A DNA stretch of 64,000 bases from Erigeron canadensis (lineage: Eukaryota; Streptophyta; Magnoliopsida; Asterales; Asteraceae). The translations under genes were made by a program, and so were the position numbers. Shown piece after piece: positions 12,474-23,271 of the stretch. The notes beneath the pieces are model-generated. The model had not been told where the DNA came from. It saw only the letters and a program-made list of their open reading frames with translations, and ran no database searches. Position 1 is the stretch's first letter, and each line of letters opens with the position of its first letter. Location of the stretch: the NCBI RefSeq assembly GCF_010389155.1, contig NC_057765.1, positions 9,362,001 through 9,426,000 of the forward strand, read 5' to 3'.

Positions 12474-13793
12474 TAGCTTGTATCACAATAAATCCTGTAT
12501 GCAAAACCAAATTAGTTTTTCAAAGCTTACCCATTCTCCAGCTTATTGAGAAGTAAGAAGCATTTTTATGTTCTCTTCGGTTGTAAGAAGAAAGTTATAC
12601 TGTGGTTACTTTTTTTCTTGGACCAGCCAAGATTGTTGACCTTTTTTAGAGTATAAATGATATACTTGCTATTATGCACTCTTGTGCACTATTATCTTTG
12701 TAGGTGGTTGCTATTTTTAGCTAATAGTTCCTGCCACTTGACCCATGTCTAAATAGTGTGGTAAAAGGATATCTAATAAATCATTTATATTTTGCAACCA
12801 TATATGAATTCCAATTCGAAGTTTAAGTAATGTACTTCAAAACACTTGAGCCTTATATCTTCTATTTTGGGCGATTCAGTTATAGTGAGTTGTTGGTCCC
12901 TGTAATGGAAGAAAACCAAAAGTAGTGTGCTAAATTGGTATAAAAAGTTAATTTGCCTAAAATTAGGATTCAACAAAAATAGGCTGTTCATAACTAAGCA
13001 ATATTCCCCATACAAAATCTACACTGACAAACGATCTCCAGACATATTTTGCAAAGACATGCCTAACTAATCTAATTAACTTCCTAATAATTCAATTATC
13101 CACACAAATATATCGAATATATATCATTTGTGTTTCGTATCCATATTTGAACTCAGCTCAAGATATTGTTGTCCAATTCCAAGTTATAGTAAATGTTTGT
13201 TTGTAAAACAAAAAACCATCTCACATGTCTCATGTGTTTTCTGTAAAATAATTGTAGATTGAACACTTCCCATAGGCAATTTATAAAACATTTACTCATT
13301 TCATTTTGAGTTCAATATTACAGTTACTTACATCACCATTTCTTCTAACCTAGAAAAGAACACGCAACATAAATGCCGCTAGCTACCACGAAAAGTAGGT
13401 AACTCCGCTTCTCTCTATCCCAAAAATGCAGCACTTCCTATTTTATGCCTCACAATAAATAAATTAACGCCAATTTTAATAGACCATTCTTCCAAATCTG
13501 AAAATTTGACCATTAGCACCGAGTCTGAGCTAGTTCAGAAGTTTCTATGTGGTCTTATTGATGGATACTTCAAATAGTTAAACATTATCTATAACTTAAT
13601 AAACTTCTTTTTTTCCTGCAGAGTCAATTATTAAGGGGCATTCCCACTACCTGATCCATCTATCTTGGCACCTCTAGTTTACACAACTAACCAACATAGA
13701 GATGATATTTATCAAAGAGTTGTGACAATATAATAGCAGCATTGTAAATAGTTTACCGACACCAAACTCAATATGCATACGTGATGTCGTGAT

Positions 13794-13795
<2 letters not shown>

Positions 13796-13824
<29 letters not shown>

Positions 13825-13830
13825 TATATA
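13796..13830. repeat. AT dinucleotide microsatellite
   Basis: A TA/AT run with a few interruptions (ATATATGTATATATATATTA) lies between WRKY copy 2 and the PMIR1-like terminal exon. It is absent from the corresponding place in unit A near 9495. It adds to the length difference between the two units. Confidence 0.8.
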
Positions 13831-14267
13831 CATATTACCACACCTGCATGAAGACTGCTAATTATAAATTCAAAACTACAAATAGGAAATCAAAATAGAG
13901 CAGTAGTTTACCAGAAATCGGAGAATAACATTGGACAGTATGTGAAAGACACCAGCTAAACATATACAATACGATCCTGCAGTTCTTTGCCTTATTTAGG
14001 ATAGTTAATCAGCATAAATATCATAATAAGAAACAACAATGTGATCCCAAAAACATATCCATTGAACGTAAATATTTTCTCGAGCAAATGAAGGGGGTAA
14101 CCGAAATCATATCGTTAAAGGAAATAAGTGAATTTACATGTGACTAATCAAAAATTTCAGCCATTTAACAGTTACATCTACTGGATTCACTTTTAAAAAG
14201 ACAAACTCCATCCTCTAAATTCCATACGGTATGTTCATTCTTTATACTGAATAGATCACATCAAATT

Positions 14268-17200
14268 TTAGTTGAAGAGAATATCGGGGTTCCTTACATA
14301 TAAACTTAGTCCTGACAACCCATCCCATTTAGCTGCTTTACCATGAACATAAGAAGATATACACCACAATGACTCTGCTTGTTTCGTTTTGTTCACTGAT
14401 AATATAGATGATCTCATTAATGCAGTTGACATGGTCAGTGAATGTTTTTTTGGTTTACCCGTCATCCCACTAGAATGCAACCAGCGAGAACCTGAGTGTT
14501 GCTTCTTTTGGGGATCAGCTTTGAAACCTGTGACATATACTTCATTGACTTTGAACCCCGGGTCAACACTTGTGCTCCTCTCTACTTGAACTAGAGCAAG
14601 CATTGGGATACCAACAGGCTCATAGTCTCGTAATGGATCTCTAAACAACATTTGCAGAGCTAAAGTGAAGTTACCAAAATACCCACATTTTTTATCAGAT
14701 GACTTCTCAAAGAACTTTAAGACATGATCACTAACTTCACACTTATCATCAAAACCTAGTGATTCCAACTTTAAGCACTCATCTAATGAAATAGACATGT
14801 CTACTAGATCCTCAATGTCATTGCTGCTTGTACAGGCCACGTTTATGCTTGATGGAGAATCTTCAGTTGACATTCCAGATTGAATTCTTAATCCTTCAAT
14901 TAGAAGGTACTGGATTTTTTCAATAGCTAAAGGAACAACATTTCCTATAGAAACGTACTCTGAATCAATCTCGCAACACATGCTTGCCGGTGTTTCTTTG
15001 GCCTCTGATTCATGAAATGATGTACATCCCCTGTGACATTTTATAGATGCTTAAGATATTGCAATTATTAAAAATATAAATACATATAAGTAATTTAACT
15101 AATACTAGGGTTGCTAAAATGAATGAGTTGGATAACCAGGTCAAATAGGAAATCTTTGTGGAGGTCAAAACTCAAAACAGGGCACGTCAGGTTTGGTTGA
15201 CCCGCGAGACTTCTCATCCAATTTTATTATAACTTGCATGTCAAATTTGATTACAAGGATTATAATAATGGGGAAATGTTAGATAAAGCATGCAGTACCT
15301 ATCTTAGGTAAAGCAGGGGGGGATTATGTAAAATTCAGGGGGAGGTTATGTAAAATTCAGGGGGGCAATGTATGTTTATCAAATTCAAAGGTTTAAATTG
15401 TAATTTTATTTAAAGTAGCAGTACCAAAGCTTAGATAAAGTCTGCAGTACGGATCATTTTCCCTATAATAATTAATATATGTCAAAACCCAAAAATGATT
15501 TACAAGATTTTATGCATAAGAATACACTTTGATCAACTTGTGATCAGTTCAGCCCATTTGATATATTACTTTTCAACTACTTGTTTGATTTTAGCAGTAA
15601 GAGATAAAATATAACCCAAATCAGTTCATTCACAAGTAAATGGTGTAAAGATGTATATTAACTAGACAAAAAGATATTAATGAGTTAGCAACATTGCATC
15701 TATCATCGATTTTTAAACATATGTTAGAGTATGTCAACTGGACAATATATACTCTGATTAATATGTATAGGATCTAATAAAGGTGGCAGAATAGGCATAC
15801 AGTCATAACGGGCTGTTTTTAGCATAATTTGCTTCAGTCAAGCAGCAAACCATTTATTTTTTTTATTTAGACAACTGATGCATCAAAGATTATTACAAAA
15901 ATATTATCATGTTAAAAATTATAATCAAAATTTTTAAGATGGAATGATTTAAGAGGTTGTAAGGACTATACTACTTTTTGGGAAACCACCAAAGGTTGTC
16001 AAGTTGGTTATCAATAGAGTTTAAGGATTGGGCAACGGAGGTCCAAGGTGCTACTACAATCAACCCTTGTTTGGCCATGCTAGTCTCCCATTGGGCAAGC
16101 TTATGAATTTAGATGTTAGACCTCATGAATTTAGTAGGCCAGAGGTTAAACACCAGCCTTGCTAAATAAACTTTGAGACACTGTCAACCGATTTGACCAA
16201 TTCCTTTTAGGCAAAATGAATTTCCATTTGGGATAAACCATACCAGATCTATCCATTTATAAGTATCAAATTGAGCAGGCATCTCTAGTTTCCAACTAAA
16301 ACATAGTTTACATAAATTCACGAACCTCTCAATAACTTCCATTCCAGACTCAGATGTCCAAACCTCCTGTTGCAATGTCACTCCTGTAAATTCCACCACT
16401 GGCATCAAACGGGTTGCCTGTAAAAGCATCTTTTCAGATCCAACCTTTGCCCATTCCATCAATATATCCATACCATTAGATCCCATTACCAGAGGTAGCA
16501 CAACTGAGTTAGATACTTGCAAAATCAATCTCTCGCCATTTTTAGCTTTTTTGAAAAGTAACGGATTCATGGACCTTAAATATCCGTTTTTGGTCTTCAA
16601 AAAGGAGCCCAGCCCGTCCCCAAGAGGAGGCAATTCATGTGGCCTTTCGGGTGAAAGGTAAACCGGACTTCCAAATGCACCAGAATCAGTTCTTGGAGAA
16701 TTTTGAAATGCCCTCTCATTTAAACCCCATTGTTGCATTAACTCGTCAGTTTCTAAATTCTCAAGCATTTTAGCTTTTCTTCTACTAATCAAAGAGGGTG
16801 TCACCCCATAATTATGTTCTATTTTCGCTTCTGGAAATAAAAACGATGAATCAAACATGTTGGTATCATCTTTTTGATCTTCTTTGGCATGGAGATCAAA
16901 AACTAAGCTTCCTGAAACTAAAGTTTCCTGCTCAAATTGCCTTAAAAGACGTTCTCTTGGAGACTCAGGCTCACTATCGGAACCAACCAAGTTCATGAAA
17001 TCATTAACAACAATATCCGTTAGGTCATCTAAGCTACGTGATTTTACAATCTGACCCCCCTCATATACATCTCCGTGCTTGTTGTAATAACCTTCAACAA
17101 ACTGGTTTTCGTAAAATGGAAAATCAAACTCCTGTGATTCAGATATTGATAGGTTGTGCAAAAATAAATCAAGTTCTTCAGTGGATTCTTCAGTGCACAC

Positions 17201-18280
17201 GTTGTTTTCTTTAGAATTAAGTTCATCAACAACATTCTCACTTTCAAGATCCCCACAAACTTCATCATCAAAAAGGTCAGCCACATCAATCATTTCGATA
17301 CAAGAGTTTTCCTTGGATTTAGAAAATTCAACACCTGTATCTATAACCATATATTCTTCATCATATACATCATTAGATAATGAATTTAACTCTTTTAAAT
17401 CACTTGACTTTGCATCATTAAGTAACTCATAGAGAACACTAACTGATGGCCCTTCATTTAGTACAATCCCATTATGAGGTTTTATATCAGATGATGAATT
17501 AGACACTTGGAGCATACGCCTCGAGTTACTTGAAACGCTTCCAACCCTTTGAAGAATTTTCCCATTTCCTTTATCCGGAATCTTCCAGATGTTACCAGAC
17601 CTCAAAAAGCTATCCCCCAATATAGAAAAGCCAAAACTAACATTGATTATAGCACCTTTTGCCTTACCTGTCAGCTTAAAACTGGTTATCCACTTTCCAT
17701 AACGGTTTTTCTCATCCTCTAACTCCACTAAAGTAAGTGGAAGCAATCGCGTAAGATCAATCCAATGCTTGCCAATATCTAAATTAGGAGCTCCAGCTAT
17801 AGAAACATAAAGTAAGGAAAGCTTGGGTGCATATTTTGCCACATCATCATGGGGATTGCTTTTACTAACATATACCGAACAACGGTGGGTTAATGTCTCT
17901 TCAAACTCTGCAACACCGTCTTTAACACGTATCAAATGGCTTTTCAAAAGCTCGTGTTTTCTTTTCCAAAAAACACATAAGCTAAGGTCGTTAAAGTTTA
18001 ATGGTAATCCTTCTATAGAATGAATATGAAGAAAAAAAGAACAAGTTAGCTTGTTATTTCTAATATGAGTTAGAGCTTTCAACGGCTTCCATTTCCAAAT
18101 AGAAGACTTCTTTTCATTCATTAATAAGTCATCATTTACATACTTAGGTGGCTTCGAAGTCTTTGGCGGAGTGTCACTCAAATACAGGGCTTTGCTTATT
18201 GCTTCGATATCATGTAAAAGCCTTGAACTTCCATAGTCATCAATGTTTATTTTTGCAGATTCCACATTCGGCATCATCAT
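14268..18280 (-). CDS. PMIR1: PLASTID MOVEMENT IMPAIRED1-related protein (PMIR1-like), NT-C2 domain
   Basis: The family is needed in Arabidopsis for chloroplast and nuclear positioning and acts at the plasma membrane and cytoskeleton interface. Two exons are visible: 18280 down to about 16364 or 16337, and 15002 down to 14268. Both donors are phase 0 and fit the acceptor at 15002; neither is a strong consensus. The protein is about 883-892 aa, close to PMI1 and shorter than PMIR1 of Arabidopsis. Near the N-terminus LLHDIEAISKALYLSDTP is the family start motif. Residues of roughly 60-210 form the NT-C2 domain (SIWKWKPLKALTHIRNNKL, then GKHWIDLTRLLPLTLVELED). The middle is acidic and low-complexity. 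The C-terminal half has SLISRRKAKMLENLETDELM, WGLNERAFQNSP, LPPLGDGLGSFLKTKNGYLR, MNPLLFKKAKNGERLILQVS and, in the last exon, IEGLRIQSGMS, ending RNPDILFN. The frame is open 18 codons further upstream through an AT repeat, but MMMPNVES is the sensible start. Confidence 0.88.
15270..15464. mobile_element. MITE, 195 bp, in PMIR1-like intron
   Basis: The ends GGGGAAATG and, inverted, AGGGAAAATG are imperfect terminal repeats, followed on both sides by related CTGCAGTAC or ATGCAGTACC blocks. The element is flanked on both sides by the eight bases ATAATAAT (15262-15269 and 15465-15472). An 8-bp target-site duplication would suit a hAT-type non-autonomous element, although the flanks are low-complexity. 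Internally GGGGG(A/G)TTATGTAAAATTCAG is repeated twice. It lies in the intron of the PMIR1-like gene and codes for nothing. Confidence 0.65.
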
Positions 18281-18306
18281 CTTCAAAAAATTCAACACGT
18301 ATGAAA

Positions 18307-18331
18307 AATATATATATATATATATATATAT
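18307..18331. repeat. (TA)n microsatellite
   Basis: Twelve or more TA dinucleotides immediately upstream of the PMIR1-like start codon, probably in its 5' UTR or promoter. Read on the minus strand it extends the open frame with an Ile-Tyr run, which is why the longer start is rejected. Confidence 0.9.
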
Positions 18332-18529
18332 CAATTTATCAATTGGACTTTCAATGTGATTACAAACCTAAGGAAAGTTAGGTTAAATAAGTATCCCTTT
18401 TTATAATGTGTTCAAAGTGATTATTGCAACTTACCGAAATGAAATCAGATATTTTGCTGCCTACCAAGTATACTTATATCTTAAAAATGAGTAAGTTTAA
18501 TAATCTTATTAAATGCGTAAAACGGGAAA

Positions 18530-18705
18530 GATTTTCCCTGTTCATGGTATCCGTGGAGGACAGGTCTATGACTCGGATTTACGCAGCCTAACTTGGCTAT
18601 TCCTATGACCGTTCCAAACCGTTTGCCTGGCAATGCCAAGATGTTCTACCTACGGAGGTTGGAAACCTAAGACCTCTAGTGAGGACGTCCAGATGAACTT
18701 AATAA
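18530..18705. repeat. Candidate dispersed repeat
   Basis: A block of about 175 bp is clearly richer in G and C than its surroundings. It contains GTGGAGGACAGGTCTATGAC, TTTACGCAGCCTAACTTGGC and CTAAGACCTCTAGTGAGGAC. The last part forms a short palindrome (CCTC...GAGG). I recall similar text recurring in introns and flanks of plant genes, but I cannot verify this. It has no long open frame and no terminal repeats that I can define. Confidence 0.3.
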
Positions 18706-20168
18706 AATCATATTAAGTTTTCGTCATAACTTAAAAACAAATTATCAATTTATCATTGCAACAAACTCAAACACAAACACCCACTAATCCTAAAACATAC
18801 CTACATTTCAAAGACAAAAAAAATCAATACTTTTAAATATCATTATTTGGGGTTTCCAAATTTCAATATTTTCGACAAAAGTAAAACAAACAAAAAAAAA
18901 AGAAGAGAAAAACAAATAAAATCAGAAAATGCAAGAGGTTTACTTACAAGGAAGGGCTTGTGGGGGATGAAACAGTTGTGATTATTTGTTTTAATTTCAC
19001 TCTCTCGATCAGAAAATGCAACCTACCTTTTCTTTTTCAAAGGGTTCTTGGTCGGTATACTTATTTTGTCTTTTATGCTTTTTTTTAGTTTGAAAATGAT
19101 CAAGTTTATTTGACTTTTTTTGTGTTTTCTTTTCTTCCTTGAAAAACAAATGCGGAAATAGTGAGGCTGTGACTGGCCACAGTGCACCCCTCTTCCTTTG
19201 TGTTTTCTATTATTTTCTTTTCTTTATGTGTTACCCTTTTGTTATTTCTAACCAAAATGATATGGAGATCATATTTACACGAAATTTTTTTGATTTTCGT
19301 ACAGGAATTTGATGGGATAAGTACATTTTCCGTAGGCTACAGGGAGGAGCCAGTTTCAATAATGGGATCCGGAAAGCCCCGCAAAGCCTTCAACGTTGCC
19401 TCAAGGGGCTTCTTCTCTCAAAAAAGACATTGGAGGGCGTGAATAATTAGACACTTAAATTTTGAGAAGCAATGTATCCGTTGGTGGTCTACCCCAAGGG
19501 GCTTCTTTTGAGAAGCCTTGCTCCAAGATAAAATGGGAGGAAGCCTCTCGATGAGTGGATTGCGACTTGTCAAGAGATGCCCCTATGAGGGGCTTACTTA
19601 TAAAGTCTTGCTCCCATGAGTCTAAGAATGCCCTGGGGATACCCCTTTTCGGCCTCGGGGCGTTCCGGACGGATATAATGGTTAAAACATTACCGTTTGA
19701 ATGTCATTGGCATTGCCCTTTTGTCTTTTAGCCTACAACCACCGTTCAAGACCTTCTATTTTGCTGCTGCCATTTTGTCATTTATACAACTTTTGTCACG
19801 AGTTACATTTTCTAGCCTATATATATCCTTGAAAATCTACATTTTCTATCTTATATATAAAAAAATTGTATCCGTGAGTTACAACAAGTCTTCACCATTT
19901 TTTGTATAGAAAAATACATCCGTAGAGTTCAAACACCCAACCCGATTTTAGCGATCTCAATTTTCCTCACGACCCTGCTTTTATTAGCATGATCAGTGGC
20001 ATGCACGTCGGATCACCGGTCAAGATGTTTACAGTTATGGATCTCCATCGGGTTTAGGAGCTACACCCGGTCAAATGTTTGGTAAATGTTTGTATTTTTT
20101 TTAATTAAATAGGACAGGTTCAAATTAAAAAATATATATATATTTTTTATATTTTTTTAGATAGCCAA

Positions 20169-20996
20169 ATGATGGTTATTACGCCACCGGTTACAACACC
20201 AATAGATGATAATGTCGAAGCGGTTCAAGAAACGCAACCTAAAGTTAATGTTTCTTCACCACCAAAAAATCCCACAAGACGAAAGCATAGGAAGAAAATA
20301 ACTGAGGAGCCGAAAGAAAACCAGAATCAATTGCCTTGGATAAAAGACGAAAGCATGGATTTATGTCGAACTTTGGTTAATGTATCCGAAGACCCCAATT
20401 GTGAAAAGTGAATATGGGGTTGATCCCCATCTCACAATTTGTTTTTTTAATCAATAAACATCATAGGGGTCCCATCATTTGTTTAAAATACAAATACTAA
20501 TAAAATATTTGTGTGAGAGGGATTTCCCATCTAAGTTTAGATGACAACCCCATATTCACTTCCCCTATATATATAAAAATTCTAGAGACGTATCACAGTA
20601 TTTTATATAAACCATTGCATCAAAGTTGCAGAGGAAGTGGTTCAAAATTCGAACTGTTGTTCAAAAGTTTAACCAAATATACACCCGGATTAGTGGTTTG
20701 AACTATCAAAGTGGTTTGTATGACAGCGATTTGATTAGTCGTGCTATGAGCGAGTACGAGTTAAATAATCTGATTTTTGCATTTTTAAAAGAATGGCAGT
20801 GCTTGGGGACATGTTTGTAATGAGATGTAGTGGAAAATTGGGATCTGACGGATAGTCATGGTGAGATGAGTTCTAAAAGGTCAAAGACATCTTCTAGTTT
20901 AGTGGGTCAGCAAAGCCAGGAGTCAGATGCGAAAGTTGTATTAGACCTCAATGAAATGGCATCAGTCGTTGGAATGGTGGTCGCTGTTTTTTGTTG
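20169..20996 (+). pseudogene. Harbinger ORF1 (Myb-like DNA-binding protein) remnant
   Basis: Two frames show the pattern of the Myb/trihelix-type ORF1 protein of plant PIF/Harbinger elements. At 20169-20411 a Pro- and Lys-rich N-terminus (PTRRKHRKKITEEP) leads into the first helix (LPWIKDESMDLCRTLVNVSE). From 20626 QKFNQIYTRISGLNYQSG and SRAMSEYELNNLIFAFLKEW follow. Beyond a stop, SSKRSKTSSS and then KVVLDLNE mark the usual C-terminal Ser-rich stretch and its conserved LNE ending. A 156-bp MITE interrupts the Myb-like region, and several stops or frame changes are present. In the intact family this protein binds the transposon ends and helps the nuclease; this copy cannot. Confidence 0.7.
20406..20561. 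mobile_element. MITE, 156 bp, inserted in Harbinger ORF1 remnant
   Basis: The 17 bases AAGTGAATATGGGGTTG at 20406-20422 recur as a perfect inverted copy at 20545-20561. Inside them the arms continue as an imperfect inverted repeat (CCCATCTCACAA against CCCTCTCACACAA). The element separates the two halves of the Myb-like region, so it inserted after the Harbinger copy did. I see no convincing target-site duplication, so its superfamily is open. Confidence 0.8.
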
Positions 20997-21200
20997 ATGC
21001 CGAAAATATGGGCGTCAGTGTAGATTACACTTTCAAGATGATGAAATATTGACTCGTAGGTTAAGTTTATTTAGTATACTCTTTAATTTGTGTGTTAAAT
21101 ATTACTTAGATAGGCAGATACATATATAGACAATGGTGTTGGTGTTGGTGTTGGTGTTGGTTATGAAGGAAGGCGGTAGCTAGTTGGCCATAATGGGAAG

Positions 21201-22504
21201 GGAGGCAACAGTTTAATTGGATTTTCATGCGGAAAGTTTGTAAAAATGATGAGGTTCTTCATAGATCTTTTTATATTTTACGAATCTTGTATAGAAGAGA
21301 TCAATGGATGATGAATAATATTAGTTTGACTTTTGATTAAACCTCTAATTCTTTTTTTCCATTAATGTGATAAGATAGGTAGCAATAGCAGCAACAACAA
21401 CTACTTGTGAAAGGAAAATGGTGTTACAGAACTGGAAAGACACATTCTTATTTTTATTTTTATATTTTTTTTTATTTCTATTTTTTCCTTTTAATTCCAT
21501 GCATTTTTTTTCCTTTTTAATTAATGATTTTTTTAAATTATGATTTTTGCAATGGTTTCCTAGTACTTAGTGTGTTTTGTTTTTTGTCGAACAATCTTTT
21601 CTTTTTTGCAGTTTTGAGTATAGGTTTCCATTGTTTTGTTTTGGTTTTTGTTGTTTTCTTTTTTTTGTCGTATGTGATTTTTTTTTTTCTATCCTTCTCA
21701 TTTTTTTTAGTGTTATTTGATTTTACTTTTGTGACACTAAAATTGTACTCTTTAGTTTTCATTTTGCAAATTGAAACCAAAACATTTCGTCTTAAATTTC
21801 AAACGATTCCTTTTCATTTGCATCCAAAAGTTTTAAATATTGTATTTTATTTGAAAACTTGAATTATTTAAACCGCTTTATGTTGTTTTATTATGAACCA
21901 AATGAATACTTCATGATTTTTAAAGAAAGTTTTTAGTTTTTTTAACCCCTATTCATTAATGCGCCCGCTTTAAAAACTGACGTCAACTTTGAGTTAAACT
22001 TATTGATTGATTGATGTTCGACGACGTGGTAACAAACCTTTTTGTTGTTATTTTAACAAACTATAGTTCTATCTTAGCAAATGATTTATCCTCTTAAAGA
22101 TTTGTCAAAAATCTTCCTAAAAAGTTAAAATGGTAACATGTGGATTTTACTAATTTTTTTTTCTTAATTTCATTTTTAAACGATAAGTTTTATCATTGAT
22201 AAAGATTTTCTAAAGTTGAAAAAAACTTCATAAATGAAGTTGGATGATCTTGACCCTTAAATTGAAATCAACTGTTACAATTTAAAAATAGTTTTTAATT
22301 TTTGACTTTTTATCTTAATAAAAGTCAAAATCATCCATTTTAACTTTTGCTTATCAAGTTATTTTTAAAAAAAAGCAAAATTCATCCATTTTAACTTTCA
22401 AAAAATGACAATTCGATTATAAAATTCTCATCTTTACTTTGAATTCCTTAATTTGGATAACTGTTGTTCTTATGAACTACCTCGGATTTACTATGTTATA
22501 ATTA
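21201..22504. other. T-rich intergenic DNA, no gene seen
   Basis: Long T-rich tracts, especially 21440-21870, give Phe- and Leu-rich open frames such as 21524-21862. These have no recognisable motif and look like low-complexity artefacts. Around 22320-22400 the phrase TCATCCATTTTAACTTT occurs twice. I see no promoter, RNA gene or coding exon. Confidence 0.55.
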
Positions 22505-23083
22505 TCTATAATATAACTAAAAGAGGGGGTTGGGGTACACTTAGCACCCCTAATCCACATCTTTTAGTCTGATCATCCATCCTTATTAATCATCTATTTT
22601 TTTTTAATATTTATCTAAATTAATTTACATTTTTTGGTTTTTCATCACCAATTTAAACTTTAACCCCAATCTAAAACAATTAATTTACACTTTTTGGTTT
22701 CCATCACCAATTTACACTTTAACCCAATTTAAAATAATTAACTTACACTTTTTGATTTTCCATCACCAATTTATACTTTAACTCAATTTAAAAATAATTA
22801 ATTATAGGTTACACTTTTCGAATATAAGAAACTGTAAATTTTTTATTTAACTAAAGTTGAAAAAAAAGGTAAACTATAATCAATATTTATATGGAGTTAA
22901 CTTTCTATGTATCTTCTTTGGGCGGATAATTTTTAGAGTATTTTGACCGATGGAGTGACTAAGCAGCTAGCAAATTTCCAAGTTGATTTCGGTATATATA
23001 TTTAATATATTTGAATTCCAATTTTTTAACTTTGATTAAGATATTTTAAGACTACCTGTCCATTGGACGGGTCTGAACACCAG
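22505..23083 (+). mobile_element. Non-autonomous Helitron-like element, about 579 bp
   Basis: The left end TCTATAATATAACTAAAAG (22505) follows an A. The right end has a hairpin, ACCTGTCCATTGGACGGGT, then a short spacer and CCAG before a T (23083/23084). The hairpin and following bases match the Helitron-like 3' end at 35258-35286, where the last four bases are the canonical CTAG. TC at the start, hairpin plus CTRR-like end and insertion between A and T are Helitron features. CCAG instead of CTAG would be a point change. The body holds a three-copy minisatellite. The element ends about 190 bp before the methyltransferase start codon and may contribute to its promoter. Confidence 0.55.
22620..22800 (+). 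repeat. Minisatellite, three units of about 60 bp
   Basis: Three consecutive units each contain ACACTTTTTGGTTTYCATCA-like text, then CACCAATTTA, then CTTTAACYCAAT and an AATTAA spacer. They lie inside the putative Helitron at 22505-23083. Internal tandem repeats are common in non-autonomous Helitrons. Confidence 0.75.
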
Positions 23084-23171
23084 TACTTCGTAAATACTGG
23101 GTCCAGTGTCCGTTTTACAGTAGTCTGTTGCTAGATTCCCTCTATTATTATTTCCCCTATCTTATCTTGGC

Positions 23172-23184
23172 CAACATATATACC
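23172..23184 (+). promoter_or_regulatory. Possible TATA element of the methyltransferase gene
   Basis: ACATATATACC lies about 95 bp before the start codon at 23272 and is followed by a CT-rich stretch with CTTCTTCTTCTT, as is common in plant 5' UTRs. The position suits a TATA box, but AT-rich DNA makes chance matches easy. There is no transcript evidence. Confidence 0.35.
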
Positions 23185-23271
23185 AACTACTAGTCTACTA
23201 CATCTTTCCTTCCTATCTTCTTCTTCTTCTTCTTAAAAACATCATTTTACAGAACAAATTCTTTTCAGAAA

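Larger units (their letters stand above)
10905..15232. repeat. Segmental tandem duplication, unit B
   Basis: This is the second unit of the duplication described for 6790-10815. It contains WRKY copy 2 and the real terminal exon of the PMIR1-like gene. The offset to unit A grows from about 4.1 kb at the WRKY exons to about 4.4 kb at the PMIR1 exon. The increase reflects indels between the units, among them the AT dinucleotide run near 13796-13830. Because the intact PMIR1 gene continues to the right of unit B, unit B is in the ancestral position with respect to PMIR1, and the copy in unit A is the truncated one. Confidence 0.75.
18281..19299. other. Upstream region of PMIR1-like gene
   Basis: This is the 5' side of the minus-strand PMIR1-like gene. 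It begins with a TA microsatellite (18307-18331) and includes a moderately GC-rich block at about 18530-18705 that looks like a dispersed repeat (listed separately). Thereafter it is T- and A-rich. The first exon or 5' UTR of the PMIR1-like transcript should lie here, but I cannot place a transcription start. Confidence 0.45.
19300..21200 (+). mobile_element. Decayed PIF/Harbinger element (ORF1 side)
   Basis: Sequence from about 19300 has the GC-richer, leader-like character seen upstream of Harbinger ORFs (repeated GAGGGGCTT and AAGGGGCTTCT motifs at 19400-19640). It is followed by a recognisable ORF1 remnant at 20169-20996. A GGTGTT repeat (four copies, about 21133-21156) lies near the far end. 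I could not find terminal inverted repeats, so the borders are estimates. No nuclease ORF is present in this copy. Confidence 0.5.

Noticed and set aside
16184..16337. Extra C-terminal residues of the first PMIR1 exon up to a stop at 16184
   Set aside because: This is intron read-through. The family C-terminus (RNPDILFN) is in the separate exon at 14268-15002.
19182..19442. 86-codon frame with a hydrophobic start
   Set aside because: It crosses from AT-rich upstream DNA into the Harbinger leader region, with no domain; it is not supported as a gene.
21524..21862. 112-codon Phe/Leu-rich frame resembling a membrane protein
   Set aside because: Poly-T-rich DNA gives such frames by chance. It has no homology that I recognise and no supporting gene structure.
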